From the NCBI GenBank assembly GCA_022821085.1, contig JAJEEG010000006.1, positions 1,261,330-1,325,329 on the forward strand: DNA of 64,000 nt, given 5' to 3'. Of the stretch, positions 41,912-49,818 are shown piece by piece; the stretch's first letter is position 1; every line of letters starts with the position of its first letter. Origin of the DNA: Candidatus Latescibacterota bacterium (GTDB lineage Bacteria > JAAXHH01). A program made the position numbers and the translations under genes. The notes below the pieces were generated by a model. It was given only the letters and a program-made list of their open reading frames with translations, made no database searches and was not told where the DNA came from.

Positions 41912-42796
41912 ATGTCCGCGTTCGAAGGAATCCTGCCCGCCATCATCACTCCGATGCACAGCGACGGCAGTTTCAATGAAGAGGCGTTCCGCCGGGTCAT
42001 GGAATTCAACATCAAGGCCGGGGTCCACGGATTCTGGATCGCGGGCGGGACGGGAGAAAGCATACTGCTCAGCGACGAGGAGAATATGCGGATCGCTTCG
42101 GCGGCGGCGGACCAGTCCCGGGGCCGGGTGAACAACATCATGCATGTCGGCGCCGCGACCACGGAAAGGGCGGCCCGGCTCGCCGAACATGCCGCGGCCG
42201 CCGGGGTGGAGGCCATCTGTTGCGTACCGCCTTTTTTCTACGGCCGGTCAGACGACGCGATCGCCGAGCACTATCGCATCGTGGCGGCCGCGGCGGACCT
42301 TCCCCTGTTCGTCTACAACCTGCCCCAGTCCACGGGCGTTGAGATCACGCCCGTCCTGATGCGGAAGATCCAGGACCGGGTGCCGCGCCTGACCGGGCTC
42401 AAACACTCGTCCCAGGTTTTCTCCAACGTGCGCGGTTTCTCGGCCATGGGGTTGAAATGCCTGGTAGGCAACCATCAGTTGATGCTGCCGGCCCTGACGA
42501 TCGGCGCTACGGGCTGTGTGGACGGACCGCCGATTATCGCGCCGGAATACTGGGTGGAAATCTGGAAGGCCTACCGCGCGGGTGATATCGGACGGGCAGA
42601 ATCCGCGCAGGACCGAGCCAGCGGGGTGTGGGCGTCCCTGGGGGCGTGCGGCGGCGAGTTCCATTCGGTGGCCAAGGCGGCGCTCAGCGAGCGGCTGGGC
42701 ATCGAATGCGGTGCGGCGCGGCCGCCGGGAAGGCCCCTGTCGAAGGAACAGCGGGACGCACTGCGCGGGATCATGGCCGAACTCGGCCTCGTGTAA
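41912..42796 (+). CDS. Dihydrodipicolinate synthase/N-acetylneuraminate lyase family aldolase
   Basis: A 294-residue class I aldolase with a TIM barrel. The Schiff-base lysine is in RLTGLKHSS (about residue 164), and the proton-relay tyrosine in LFVYNLPQS. The glycine-rich GGTGES loop that holds the pyruvate carboxylate is present. Members cleave or make 2-keto-3-deoxy sugar acids, sialic acids or dihydrodipicolinate. The neighbours are 2-hydroxyacid and FAH-type enzymes, so sugar-acid catabolism is more likely than lysine synthesis. Two 15-nt repeats precede it, and a good AGGAAGGAG-like ribosome site stands before the ATG. Confidence 0.88.
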   Translation: MSAFEGILPAIITPMHSDGSFNEEAFRRVMEFNIKAGVHGFWIAGGTGESILLSDEENMRIASAAADQSRGRVNNIMHVGAATTERAARLAEHAAAAGVEAICCVPPFFYGRSDDAIAEHYRIVAAAADLPLFVYNLPQSTGVEITPVLMRKIQDRVPRLTGLKHSSQVFSNVRGFSAMGLKCLVGNHQLMLPALTIGATGCVDGPPIIAPEYWVEIWKAYRAGDIGRAESAQDRASGVWASLGACGGEFHSVAKAALSERLGIECGAARPPGRPLSKEQRDALRGIMAELGLV

Positions 42797-42802
42797 CGGA
42801 CG

Positions 42803-43861
42803 TCAATCCGACAGTCGACCGACGATGTCATCGCCCACTTCCACGGTACTCGATCCGCCCCCGATATCGGGCGTGCGGATCCGCCCTTCGGCGAGGTTCC
42901 CCGATACCGCCCCGTGGATGGCCGCACCGGCTTTTTCTTCACCCAGAAACTCCACCATCATGGCCGCCGCGAGGATCGTGGCAATGGGATTGACCTGGCT
43001 TTTGCCGATGAGTTCGAAGGCGGAGCCGTGGACCGGCTCGAACATGGAGGGATGTACCCGTTCGGGGTTCAGGTTCGCGCTGGGCGCGAGGCCCATGCTG
43101 CCCACGGTGATCGCCGAGATATCGGTCAGGATGTCGCCGAAGAGGTTCGAGGCCACCACCACGTCGAAATCCTGGGGCCGGCGCACGAAGTCCATGGCCG
43201 CCGCGTCGATGAGGAGGGACTCGGTCTCGACGTCCCCGTACTCCGCTTTCACGCTGTCGAATACCTCGTCCCAGAATACCATGCCGTGGCCCTGGGCGTT
43301 CGACTTCGTGATGGACGTGACCTTGCGCCGACCGTCGCGGCGCCGCGCTTCTTCGAAGGCGTAGCGGATGATGCGCTCGGTGCCGTGCCGCGTGAAGACG
43401 GAGGTCTGGACCGCGACCTCCTGGTCGGTCTGCTGATACACCCGCCCCCCGATATCGGCGTATTCCCCTTCGGTATTCTCCCGGATGACCACCAGGTCGA
43501 TGTCTCCGGCCCCCCTTCCCGCCAGGGGAGACTGCACGCCCGCGTACAGGTAGGCTGGCCGGACGCAGGCATACTGGTCGAATCTGCGCCGAATCGGGAG
43601 GATCAGGTTGTTCAGGGTGATGTGGTCCTGCACCTCCTCGTCGCCGACCGCGCCGAAGAATATGGCGTCGAAGGCCGCGAGCCGGTCCAGCCCGCCCTCG
43701 GGAATGAACCTTCCCGTTCGCTTGTAACGTTCGGAACTCCAGTCGAAACGGTTGAAACGAAAGGCCGGATTCCCCAGCGCGTCAAGCACCTTGATGCCTT
43801 CCTCGATGACTTCGGGGCCGACGCCGTCCCCGCCGATCACGGCGATTTCATAGTTTGACAT
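42803..43861 (-). CDS. Isocitrate/isopropylmalate-type decarboxylating dehydrogenase (TtuC-like)
   Basis: A 352-residue beta-decarboxylating dehydrogenase using NAD and a divalent metal. The family signature is NLFGDILTDISAITVGSMGL, with metal and substrate groups in VVIRENTEGEY and KSNAQGHGMVFW. The active-site pattern and length are closer to tartrate/D-malate dehydrogenases (TtuC/DmlA) than to LeuB, but 3-isopropylmalate cannot be excluded. It converges on the DapA-like gene with six bases between the stops, and no leuCD neighbours are present. Confidence 0.85.
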   Translation of the reverse strand: MSNYEIAVIGGDGVGPEVIEEGIKVLDALGNPAFRFNRFDWSSERYKRTGRFIPEGGLDRLAAFDAIFFGAVGDEEVQDHITLNNLILPIRRRFDQYACVRPAYLYAGVQSPLAGRGAGDIDLVVIRENTEGEYADIGGRVYQQTDQEVAVQTSVFTRHGTERIIRYAFEEARRRDGRRKVTSITKSNAQGHGMVFWDEVFDSVKAEYGDVETESLLIDAAAMDFVRRPQDFDVVVASNLFGDILTDISAITVGSMGLAPSANLNPERVHPSMFEPVHGSAFELIGKSQVNPIATILAAAMMVEFLGEEKAGAAIHGAVSGNLAEGRIRTPDIGGGSSTVEVGDDIVGRLSD

Positions 43862-43962
43862 GTTTGGATGAACCGGTGTGCCTTTCCAGGGTGATGCCGC
43901 GTAGCGGGCCTGTGGAACCGGGGGTTTCGATATAGTCTAAGGCGACAGGGCGGGCGCGCTTT

Positions 43963-44529
43963 TCAGGAGTCGACGCCTCCGGCGGAACATTCGTCACATA
44001 TCCACGCGGCGCGGGTCATCCCGCCCGCGGGGATCTCCGTCTCGTAGTCCTGCGCAACCGGCACCCGGGTTCTGCCGCAGAAGTCGCATTTGCCGGTCGG
44101 CTTCGGATGCCTGCCGGCAGGCAATTCCTTCCGGATCCGGGACACCTCGTCTTCATTAAGATACGGTTCGGCGAACTGTCGCGCGAATCCGAGCACCTGG
44201 CGGTCCGTTTCGTTATCCAACGCGCGGCGGACGATGGGTTCGAAGGCCGGATCGGTGGGACAGCCCCCGTCTTCCAGCGTATGCCAGGCCCGACGGCGGA
44301 CCCGGGCGTCTTCATCCTCCATCATCCGGTACAGCGCTTTCCAGACCTCTTCGTTGCGGTGACGGACGTGGCAAGGACACATGTAGGTCGCGGCCACGAT
44401 ACGGTCGTCGGGGTTCCCGCTTTCGGACAGGCGCAGGAGTTCCGCGATATCTTCCCGGCTCACGCGTTCCTCGCCCGGTTTCCGCCAGGCCTTCTGGTGG
44501 CGGTTGAGTCCGCTGTTCCGTCTGCCCAT
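43963..44529 (-). CDS. HEAT-repeat protein with C-terminal ClpX-like zinc finger
   Basis: A 188-residue protein. Residues 20-130 form alpha repeats of the HEAT type (DDRIVAATYMCPCHVRHRNE, EDARVRRRAWHTLEDGG, ETDRQVLGFARQFAEPY). The C-terminus carries CDFCGR and CDEC, the four-Cys arrangement of the ClpX N-terminal zinc finger (residues about 147-182). An additional CPCH occurs in the first repeat. There are no membrane segments. It lies between the FAH-family gene and the dehydrogenase on the same strand. The function is unknown; an adaptor or protein-interaction role is a guess from the domains. Confidence 0.75.
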   Translation of the reverse strand: MGRRNSGLNRHQKAWRKPGEERVSREDIAELLRLSESGNPDDRIVAATYMCPCHVRHRNEEVWKALYRMMEDEDARVRRRAWHTLEDGGCPTDPAFEPIVRRALDNETDRQVLGFARQFAEPYLNEDEVSRIRKELPAGRHPKPTGKCDFCGRTRVPVAQDYETEIPAGGMTRAAWICDECSAGGVDS

Positions 44530-44542
44530 TGCCGTGTCCTGG

Positions 44543-45448
44543 TCAGAGTTGCTGTACGGGATTGGAGAGTACGCCGATCTGGGGGGAGGCGATCATCACG
44601 ATGTCGTCCTCGCGCAGTCCCAGGTCGTTCGGCACGATGATGCCCGTGCCGGTGGAAACGACGGTACCCGCGGGGATCAGGTTGTCCCGGTAGAGGTACT
44701 CGTTCAACTCGTCGAAACTGCGCGCCAGCTGCGACGTGTTGGCCTCTCCCTCGAATACGACGGCGTCGTCCCGCAGAATCCGGCAATGAATGTCGATATC
44801 GTAGGGATCGTCGATCTCGTCCGCGGTGACGAGGGCGGGTCCGAGCGCGCAACAGCCCTGGTAGATCTTGGACTGGTTCAGGTAGAGCGGATTCGCCTTC
44901 TCGATATCCCATGCCGAAACGTCGTTGCACAGGGTGTAGCCGACGATTTGGCCTTCATCGCCCAGCACGTAGGCCAGTTCGGGCTCGGTGGCGGTGAAGT
45001 TCGAGTCGCCGCGCACGCAAATGGGCGCGTTGGGTCCGGAACATCGGGAAGCCGTAGCCTTGAAGAAGGACTCTGGCCGGTCGGACTGGTATACCTGGTC
45101 ATAAATGGTCTGCCGGGCGTCGTCGTCCCTGAATTCGGCGCTCCGCTTGTAGGTCACGCCGAAACCCCACACTTCGGGCGAGAAGATCGGAACCATCAGG
45201 TGCGGAACGCCTACGTCAGGCGTAACGTCGAGCGATTCGTATGTAAATCCGGACATCTGGCCGTCGTAATCGTTCATGGCGCGTTCGACAAGCTCGGAAA
45301 GCGAAAGGCGGGCAACTCCGGATACGTAAAGGAGGTCGTTGACCGTTTCCACCTCCGGCATGATCTCCGAAAGGTCGATGACCTGGTCATCCTGGAAGAT
45401 GCCCACGCCGGACTCCTGGCCAGGTTCGTAGAATTGAACCAGTTTCAT
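44543..45448 (-). CDS. Fumarylacetoacetate hydrolase family protein (KdaD-like)
   Basis: A 301-residue FAH-fold enzyme. The metal motif E-x-E is in RGDSNFTATEPELAYVLGD, with Asp in SAWDIEKANPLYL, and FGVTYKRSAEFRDDDAR at the start of the catalytic domain. The middle block VYQSDRPESFFKATASR resembles 2-keto-3-deoxy-D-arabinonate dehydratase and relatives, which dehydrate sugar acids, more than true fumarylacetoacetase. It belongs to a local minus-strand group with the TtuC-like dehydrogenase. GGGGAA precedes the ATG. Substrate assignment is inference. Confidence 0.82.
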   Translation of the reverse strand: MKLVQFYEPGQESGVGIFQDDQVIDLSEIMPEVETVNDLLYVSGVARLSLSELVERAMNDYDGQMSGFTYESLDVTPDVGVPHLMVPIFSPEVWGFGVTYKRSAEFRDDDARQTIYDQVYQSDRPESFFKATASRCSGPNAPICVRGDSNFTATEPELAYVLGDEGQIVGYTLCNDVSAWDIEKANPLYLNQSKIYQGCCALGPALVTADEIDDPYDIDIHCRILRDDAVVFEGEANTSQLARSFDELNEYLYRDNLIPAGTVVSTGTGIIVPNDLGLREDDIVMIASPQIGVLSNPVQQL

Positions 45449-45626
45449 TCGATATTCCCCGTATTTATGGAGGTTTTCACCGTTTTAATACATGCAGAAA
45501 GCTCTGGTAAAGATAGGATTCCAGCGCTTCGTGTAAAGGGAATTCTGACCCGCGTCCCGGGGTGTTGTTCCCGGTTTGTGCTTGATCGCGGATACGGCGA
45601 ATGTTACCATGGCAAGAGCTTTTTTG

Positions 45627-45657
45627 TTGAAGTGGGAATCGCCGGACGATGTATATT
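45627..45657 (+). promoter_or_regulatory. Putative promoter of the multihaem cytochrome
   Basis: TTGAAG (45627-45632) and TATATT (45652-45657) are separated by 19 bases, longer than ideal. A run of T precedes the -35 box. The cytochrome GTG start is about 60 bases downstream. Confidence 0.35.
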
Positions 45658-45718
45658 ATTCCGTTTGAAGCGCCGTATCTACAATTAGTCGAATACCACA
45701 TCCCGGAAAGTTCGCCGA

Positions 45719-46540
45719 GTGTCCTTTATACTCCGCATTGCCGCCGTTCTGATCATGCTGACCTTCGTGCTTGGCGTGATGCTGCCCACGGCCCGCGGGC
45801 AACGCACCCCCGAACCTCAACGCACGCCCGATTCTCAACGCACTCCCGATTCTCCCGTTACGAGTTGGCAGAAACTTGAGACGCGGATGACCGATAACTG
45901 CGCCCTTTGCCACCAGCGCCTGGGTGAACCACTCGCCAAACAGGTCGCCGAGTGGCAGGGCAGCATCCACGCGTGGCGCGGCGTCTTCTGCGACACGTGC
46001 CACGGGGGCGATCCCACCAGCACCATACTCACCGTGGCCATGGGCGAGCAGAACGGGTTCATGGACGCCCCGTTGCCCGAAGCCATTCCGGAAGACTGCG
46101 GACGCTGCCACCCGGAGGCCCTGGAGAGTTTCTGGGAGAGCGCCCACGGGGACCTTTTCGAAGCCAATGACTTCGAGCCCGAATGCGTCACCTGCCACAA
46201 CAGCCACGACGTGCGGGAAGTGCACATCGACATGGTGTCCATCACCGCGCCCTGCGGAGAATGCCACGACCAGGACTACATCGACGAGGTCCGCAATCCC
46301 CTGATCGACACGGACGGGAGAATCGAAAGGCTCTACGGAGAGATCCTGGCCATGCCCGGCGACAATCCCAATGCGCCTTATCTCCGAAACCGTCTCGTCC
46401 GCGCCCGCAAGCAGTTCCGAGGCCTGGCGCACTACCTGGCCACCAATACCATCGTCACCAGGCGGCAGGCCATCGACCGGGAACTCGACTACATCGAATT
46501 CATGCTGCATTTCGATGACAGCACAGTCGAAGGCAAGTAG
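45719..46540 (+). CDS. Five-haem c-type cytochrome, periplasmic
   Basis: A 273-residue protein with a hydrophobic signal peptide (residues 1-27, ending at ARG). Five CxxCH haem-binding motifs are at residues 61, 91, 127, 156 and 179: CALCH, CDTCH, CGRCH, CVTCH and CGECH. Start is GTG at 45719 with GGAAAG eight bases before. A 45-residue Pro/Arg/Thr linker with three 18-nt repeats separates the signal from the haem domain. It resembles NapC/NirT-linked or cytochrome c3/c554-type carriers, but no redox partner is encoded nearby. It would act as a periplasmic electron carrier. Confidence 0.88.
   Translation: MSFILRIAAVLIMLTFVLGVMLPTARGQRTPEPQRTPDSQRTPDSPVTSWQKLETRMTDNCALCHQRLGEPLAKQVAEWQGSIHAWRGVFCDTCHGGDPTSTILTVAMGEQNGFMDAPLPEAIPEDCGRCHPEALESFWESAHGDLFEANDFEPECVTCHNSHDVREVHIDMVSITAPCGECHDQDYIDEVRNPLIDTDGRIERLYGEILAMPGDNPNAPYLRNRLVRARKQFRGLAHYLATNTIVTRRQAIDRELDYIEFMLHFDDSTVEGK
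45800..45853 (+). repeat. 18-nt tandem repeat in the cytochrome linker
   Basis: Three imperfect copies of caacgcacgcccgattct lie at 45800, 45818 and 45836. In frame they encode QRTPDS-like units between the signal peptide and the first haem motif. Confidence 0.9.
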
Positions 46541-46558
46541 CCGGTAGCCGGAGGCCTT

Positions 46559-46573
46559 CCCGGTTCTTCCGGG
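46559..46573 (+). terminator. Hairpin after the cytochrome gene
   Basis: CCCGG and CCGGG enclose a TTCTT loop, 18 bases after the stop. No T-run follows, so intrinsic termination is uncertain. Confidence 0.25.
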
Positions 46574-46641
46574 CCGAACAGCCCCTGTTTCACCTCCCGA
46601 TTCAGCCGCGCCGGAAATTCGCTCTTCCAGGCTTATTTCTG

Positions 46642-46670
46642 TTGACTTTCTACGTGGTCGCCGCTAATTT
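46642..46670 (+). promoter_or_regulatory. Sigma-70 promoter of tRNA-Phe
   Basis: TTGACT (46642-46647), a 17-base spacer and TAATTT (46665-46670) are a good housekeeping promoter. Initiation near 46677 gives an 18-base leader before the mature tRNA. Confidence 0.65.
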
Positions 46671-46694
46671 TGACTGGCTTTGCCCGACACGATT

Positions 46695-46767
46695 GCCGAG
46701 GTAGCTCAGGCGGTAGAGCAGTGGACTGAAAATCCATGTGTCGACAGTTCGACTCTGTCCCTCGGCA
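46695..46767 (+). tRNA. tRNA-Phe (anticodon GAA)
   Basis: A 73-nt cloverleaf. The acceptor arm GCCGAGG pairs perfectly with CCTCGGC. The D arm is GCTC...GAGC, and the anticodon stem GTGGA/TCCAT encloses CTGAAAA with anticodon GAA. The variable loop has five bases, and the T arm GACAG-TTCGACT-CTGTC is perfect. The discriminator is A and CCA is not encoded (TTT follows), so a CCA-adding enzyme is needed. It is a single tRNA gene, preceded by its own promoter. I see no duplicated 3' end nearby that would mark an integrated element. Confidence 0.97.
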
Positions 46768-47080
46768 TTTTCCATTTTACAACGAATATCCTGCTTCGAG
46801 CAGGGCCTGCTGGCTGGCCTGGCCCATCCCGGCCTGATCCGACAGACCGCATGCGCTTGCGTGCGGTAGCGGGCGCTCCGCCATCACCGCACCGGCGATT
46901 TCCCAGGTTGCCGCGGGACCCGAAACCCACTTCCTCTGCAACCTTTCTTGAGCAGATCGAGTCGAAACGTTCGACATCAGCCAGCATGAACGGCCGATCG
47001 AGCACGTGGAAAGCGCACCGAAGCTGCGCTGACGCGACGATTCACCCGAGTTTCCGCTCGAGACAGGATATCCCGCGATC
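46768..47080. other. 313-bp intergenic region between tRNA-Phe and the ABC permease
   Basis: The first 20 bases are T-rich. A 6-bp hairpin with a TCG loop lies at 46790-46804. The remainder is GC-rich without a convincing promoter, and open frames here show no recognisable protein; those crossing the tRNA are artefacts of its complement. The permease leader has only a weak AGGA twelve bases before its ATG. Confidence 0.5.
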
Positions 47081-49501
47081 ATGTTCCGGAACTACCTCAC
47101 TATTGCCTATCGAAACGCCCTTCGCCACAGAGGATACGCCGTAATAAACGTAATGGGTCTCGCAGTCGGGATGACCTGTTGCATCCTGATCCTGCTGTAC
47201 GTGCAGGACGAACTCGGCTATGACCGGTACGCGTCCCGTCATGACCGCATCTACCGGCTCACCATGGCAATCGAGACGCCGGACAGGGCGGAAACCCGTA
47301 CCGCGCGGAGTCCGACGGCCTGGGGGTGGATGCTGACCGACGCCTTCCCCGAAGTCGAGGGGTTCACCCGCATAAAGGCGCCGCTGGTCTCCTGGCAGGT
47401 CACGTACGTGGAAGGCAACAGACGGTTCAACGAGCCGGGTTTCTACTTCGCTGATCCCGGCATCCTGGATCTGTTCGACTTCAGACTGATCAGCGGCGAC
47501 GCGAACACGGCCCTGAATGCCCCCAACACGGTAGTCATGACCGAATCCACGGCGGCCCGGTACTTCGGAGACGAGGAAGCCCTGGGCAAAGTGATCCGGA
47601 TCGACAACACGTACGACCTCACCGTAACCGGCGTCATGGAAGACGTGCCGCGCAATTCCCATATGACCTTCGGTTTCCTGGGATCCTTCGAAACGCTCAA
47701 CGTCAACCCCATCTACGGGGGAACGGATTACGGCAGGAATACGCAGAACTTCGGCCCGGACCTGTATACCTACCTGCTACTCGCCGAAGGGATCTCGCCC
47801 GAATCCCTCGATCCCAAACTGGCGGAGTTCATCGAATCGCGCTACGGGCCGGCCCTGAACCAGTTCAACGCGCAGGTCGAAGCCGAACTCCAACCGCTGA
47901 CCAGCATTCACCTGCATTCGAACCTGGACGGGGAACTGGGCGCGAACAGCGATATTGCCTACATCTACATCTTCTCGGCCGTTGCGTTCTTTCTCCTGCT
48001 GATCGCCTGCATCAACTTCATGAACCTGGCGACGGCCCGTTCGGCCGGCCGCGCCCGGGAGGTAGGCATCCGCAAGGTGCTGGGTGCGTACCGCGTTCAA
48101 CTGATCGGCCAGTTCATGGGCGAATCCACGATCATGGCGGTACTCTCACTGATCGTGGCCGTGGGTCTGGTCCATGCGTTTCTTCCCGCGTTCAACGCCC
48201 TGGCCGGCAAGGACCTGATCTTTGCCTTCGATGACATGAGCATGGCATTCGGCCTGATCGGAATCGTGGTGCTGGCCGGTGCGCTGGCCGGAAGCTACCC
48301 GGCGCTTTTCCTGTCGTCGTTCCAGCCCGTTTCCGTGTTGAAGGGCTCCTCCCGGGCGGGCGCGGTGAATACGAACCTGCGTAAGATGCTGGTCGTGCTG
48401 CAGTTCGTGATTTCGGTCGTGTTCATCATCGGCACGGGCGCGGTGGCGGACCAGATGCGGTTCGTACAGGACAAACACCTGGGATTCGACAAAGAACAGC
48501 TGGTGGTCATGCCGCTCGGAGATCCCAGGCAGCGCCTCATATACAATGCCTACAAGGACAAGATCTCCGGTTATCCCGACGTATTGGGCGTCACGGTGGC
48601 GAACGAAATGCCGGGCGGCCTGGTGAACGACATCCTCTTCACGCCGGACGGCGCGCCGGAAGAGGAACTGGTCTGCATCAACAACATGTGGATCGATCAC
48701 GATTTCATCCGCACGATGGGCATCGAACTCACGGCGGGACGCGATTTCTCCAGATCCTTCCCCACGGACACGCTGCAGGCGTTCGTGATCAACGAGGCCG
48801 CCGTGAAATGGCTGGGGTGGGAAGGCGCTCCGCTCGACCGGAAAATCCGCCTGGGGAACTTCAAAGACGGCCGGGTCATCGGTGTCGTACGGGACTTCCA
48901 CGTACGGTCGCTGCACAGCGGCATCGAACCGATGATGCTGCAGCTTGCGCCCGGCCCGGACCCGCTCCACTATCTCGCGATCAGGATCGCCCCGGATGAC
49001 CTGGCCGGAACGATGGGATTGCTGGAGAGCAGCTGGCGCGAGATCTATCCGGACGATTCGTTCACGTATACGTTTCTCGACGAAGACTTCAACCGGCTGT
49101 ACCAGAATGAAGCCCGGCAGGGACGCATCTTCCGGAGTTTCTCCATCCTGGCCGTCTTCATCGCGTGCCTGGGCCTGCTGGGACTTGCTTCCTTCACGGC
49201 GGAACAGCGAACCCGGGAAATCGGCGTGCGGAAGGTGCTGGGAGCATCCGCTTCCGGCATCGTCGCGCTGCTTTCGAAAGAATACGTACGGCTGGTCGTG
49301 TACGCCAACCTCATCGCCTGGCCCATCGCATACTTCGTGATGAACGACTGGCTCGACGGCTTCGCATATCGTACGGACCTTTCTCCCTGGATATTCGTGC
49401 TCGCCGCGGCACTGGCCATTGCCGTTACGATGCTTACGGTAAGCTACCGGGCCGTCAGCGTCGCCCATACCGATCCCGTGGACGCGCTGCAGCACGAGTG
49501 A
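47081..49501 (+). CDS. MacB/FtsX-like ABC transporter permease
   Basis: An 806-residue membrane protein of the FCB-type MacB permease group. It begins NYLTIAYRNALRHRGYAVIN and the first helix is GLAVGMTCCILILLYV; a periplasmic MacB_PCD core domain follows. An FtsX module lies around residues 295-420 (NFMNLATARSAGRAREVGIRK-like, in two blocks). A second PCD and FtsX pair ends the protein with REIGVRKVLGASASGIVALL. The two RxxEIGIRK-type motifs are coupling helices to an ATPase, which is not adjacent. Bacterial paralogues export peptides, lipoproteins or antibiotics; the substrate is unknown. Confidence 0.9.
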   Translation: MFRNYLTIAYRNALRHRGYAVINVMGLAVGMTCCILILLYVQDELGYDRYASRHDRIYRLTMAIETPDRAETRTARSPTAWGWMLTDAFPEVEGFTRIKAPLVSWQVTYVEGNRRFNEPGFYFADPGILDLFDFRLISGDANTALNAPNTVVMTESTAARYFGDEEALGKVIRIDNTYDLTVTGVMEDVPRNSHMTFGFLGSFETLNVNPIYGGTDYGRNTQNFGPDLYTYLLLAEGISPESLDPKLAEFIESRYGPALNQFNAQVEAELQPLTSIHLHSNLDGELGANSDIAYIYIFSAVAFFLLLIACINFMNLATARSAGRAREVGIRKVLGAYRVQLIGQFMGESTIMAVLSLIVAVGLVHAFLPAFNALAGKDLIFAFDDMSMAFGLIGIVVLAGALAGSYPALFLSSFQPVSVLKGSSRAGAVNTNLRKMLVVLQFVISVVFIIGTGAVADQMRFVQDKHLGFDKEQLVVMPLGDPRQRLIYNAYKDKISGYPDVLGVTVANEMPGGLVNDILFTPDGAPEEELVCINNMWIDHDFIRTMGIELTAGRDFSRSFPTDTLQAFVINEAAVKWLGWEGAPLDRKIRLGNFKDGRVIGVVRDFHVRSLHSGIEPMMLQLAPGPDPLHYLAIRIAPDDLAGTMGLLESSWREIYPDDSFTYTFLDEDFNRLYQNEARQGRIFRSFSILAVFIACLGLLGLASFTAEQRTREIGVRKVLGASASGIVALLSKEYVRLVVYANLIAWPIAYFVMNDWLDGFAYRTDLSPWIFVLAAALAIAVTMLTVSYRAVSVAHTDPVDALQHE

Positions 49502-49584
49502 ACCGCGGACGCACCGCAACACGTGAATCCGTGGACGCCACGAAGCACGGGTGAAACGTCTGCGCACTCGCGTAAATTTCCGGT

Positions 49585-49613
49585 TTGACGACCTCCCCTT
49601 TCGACAGTAGATT
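49585..49613 (+). promoter_or_regulatory. Putative promoter of the PhyH-HEAT gene
   Basis: TTGACG (49585-49590) and TAGATT (49608-49613) have a 17-base spacer. The leader to the GTG start at 49819 would be about 200 bases, long enough to hold structured RNA. Confidence 0.5.
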
Positions 49614-49680
49614 CCTTCGACCGGGCGCCGGCCCTGCCAGATTCGCTGGCCCCGCCGGCTCCGCCAACGACGGGCTCAGG

Positions 49681-49710
49681 CAGGCGCTCAGGTAATCAGG
49701 CGCTCAGGTA
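49681..49710. repeat. Direct repeat of 14 nt with 16-nt period
   Basis: caggcgctcaggta occurs at 49681-49694 and again at 49697-49710, separated by two bases, within the leader of the PhyH-HEAT gene. Confidence 0.9.
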
Positions 49711-49818
49711 GAAGGTTCGCCCCGGGCGCGCCTTCGGACCTCCATCGCGACCCTGGCGCCGCGCATCGCGGCGCGTCGAGCGAGCATACCAAGCCGAACG
49801 GGAAAGACAGCACTGATC

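Larger units (their letters stand above)
49502..49818. other. 317-bp intergenic region upstream of the PhyH-HEAT gene
   Basis: It holds a promoter-like pair at 49585-49613 and a 16-base-period repeat at 49681-49710. The final 100 bases contain GC-rich inverted repeats around gcgccgcgcatcgcggcgc, which could fold in the leader. No coding sequence is convincing. Confidence 0.55.

Noticed and set aside
46706-47005. Minus-strand open frame ending in the tRNA complement
   Set aside because: Its C-terminus is the standard mistranslation of a tRNA complement; the rest has no similarity I can recognise.
46695-47080. tRNA-Phe as integration site of a mobile element
   Set aside because: No second copy of the tRNA 3' end and no integrase are visible downstream.
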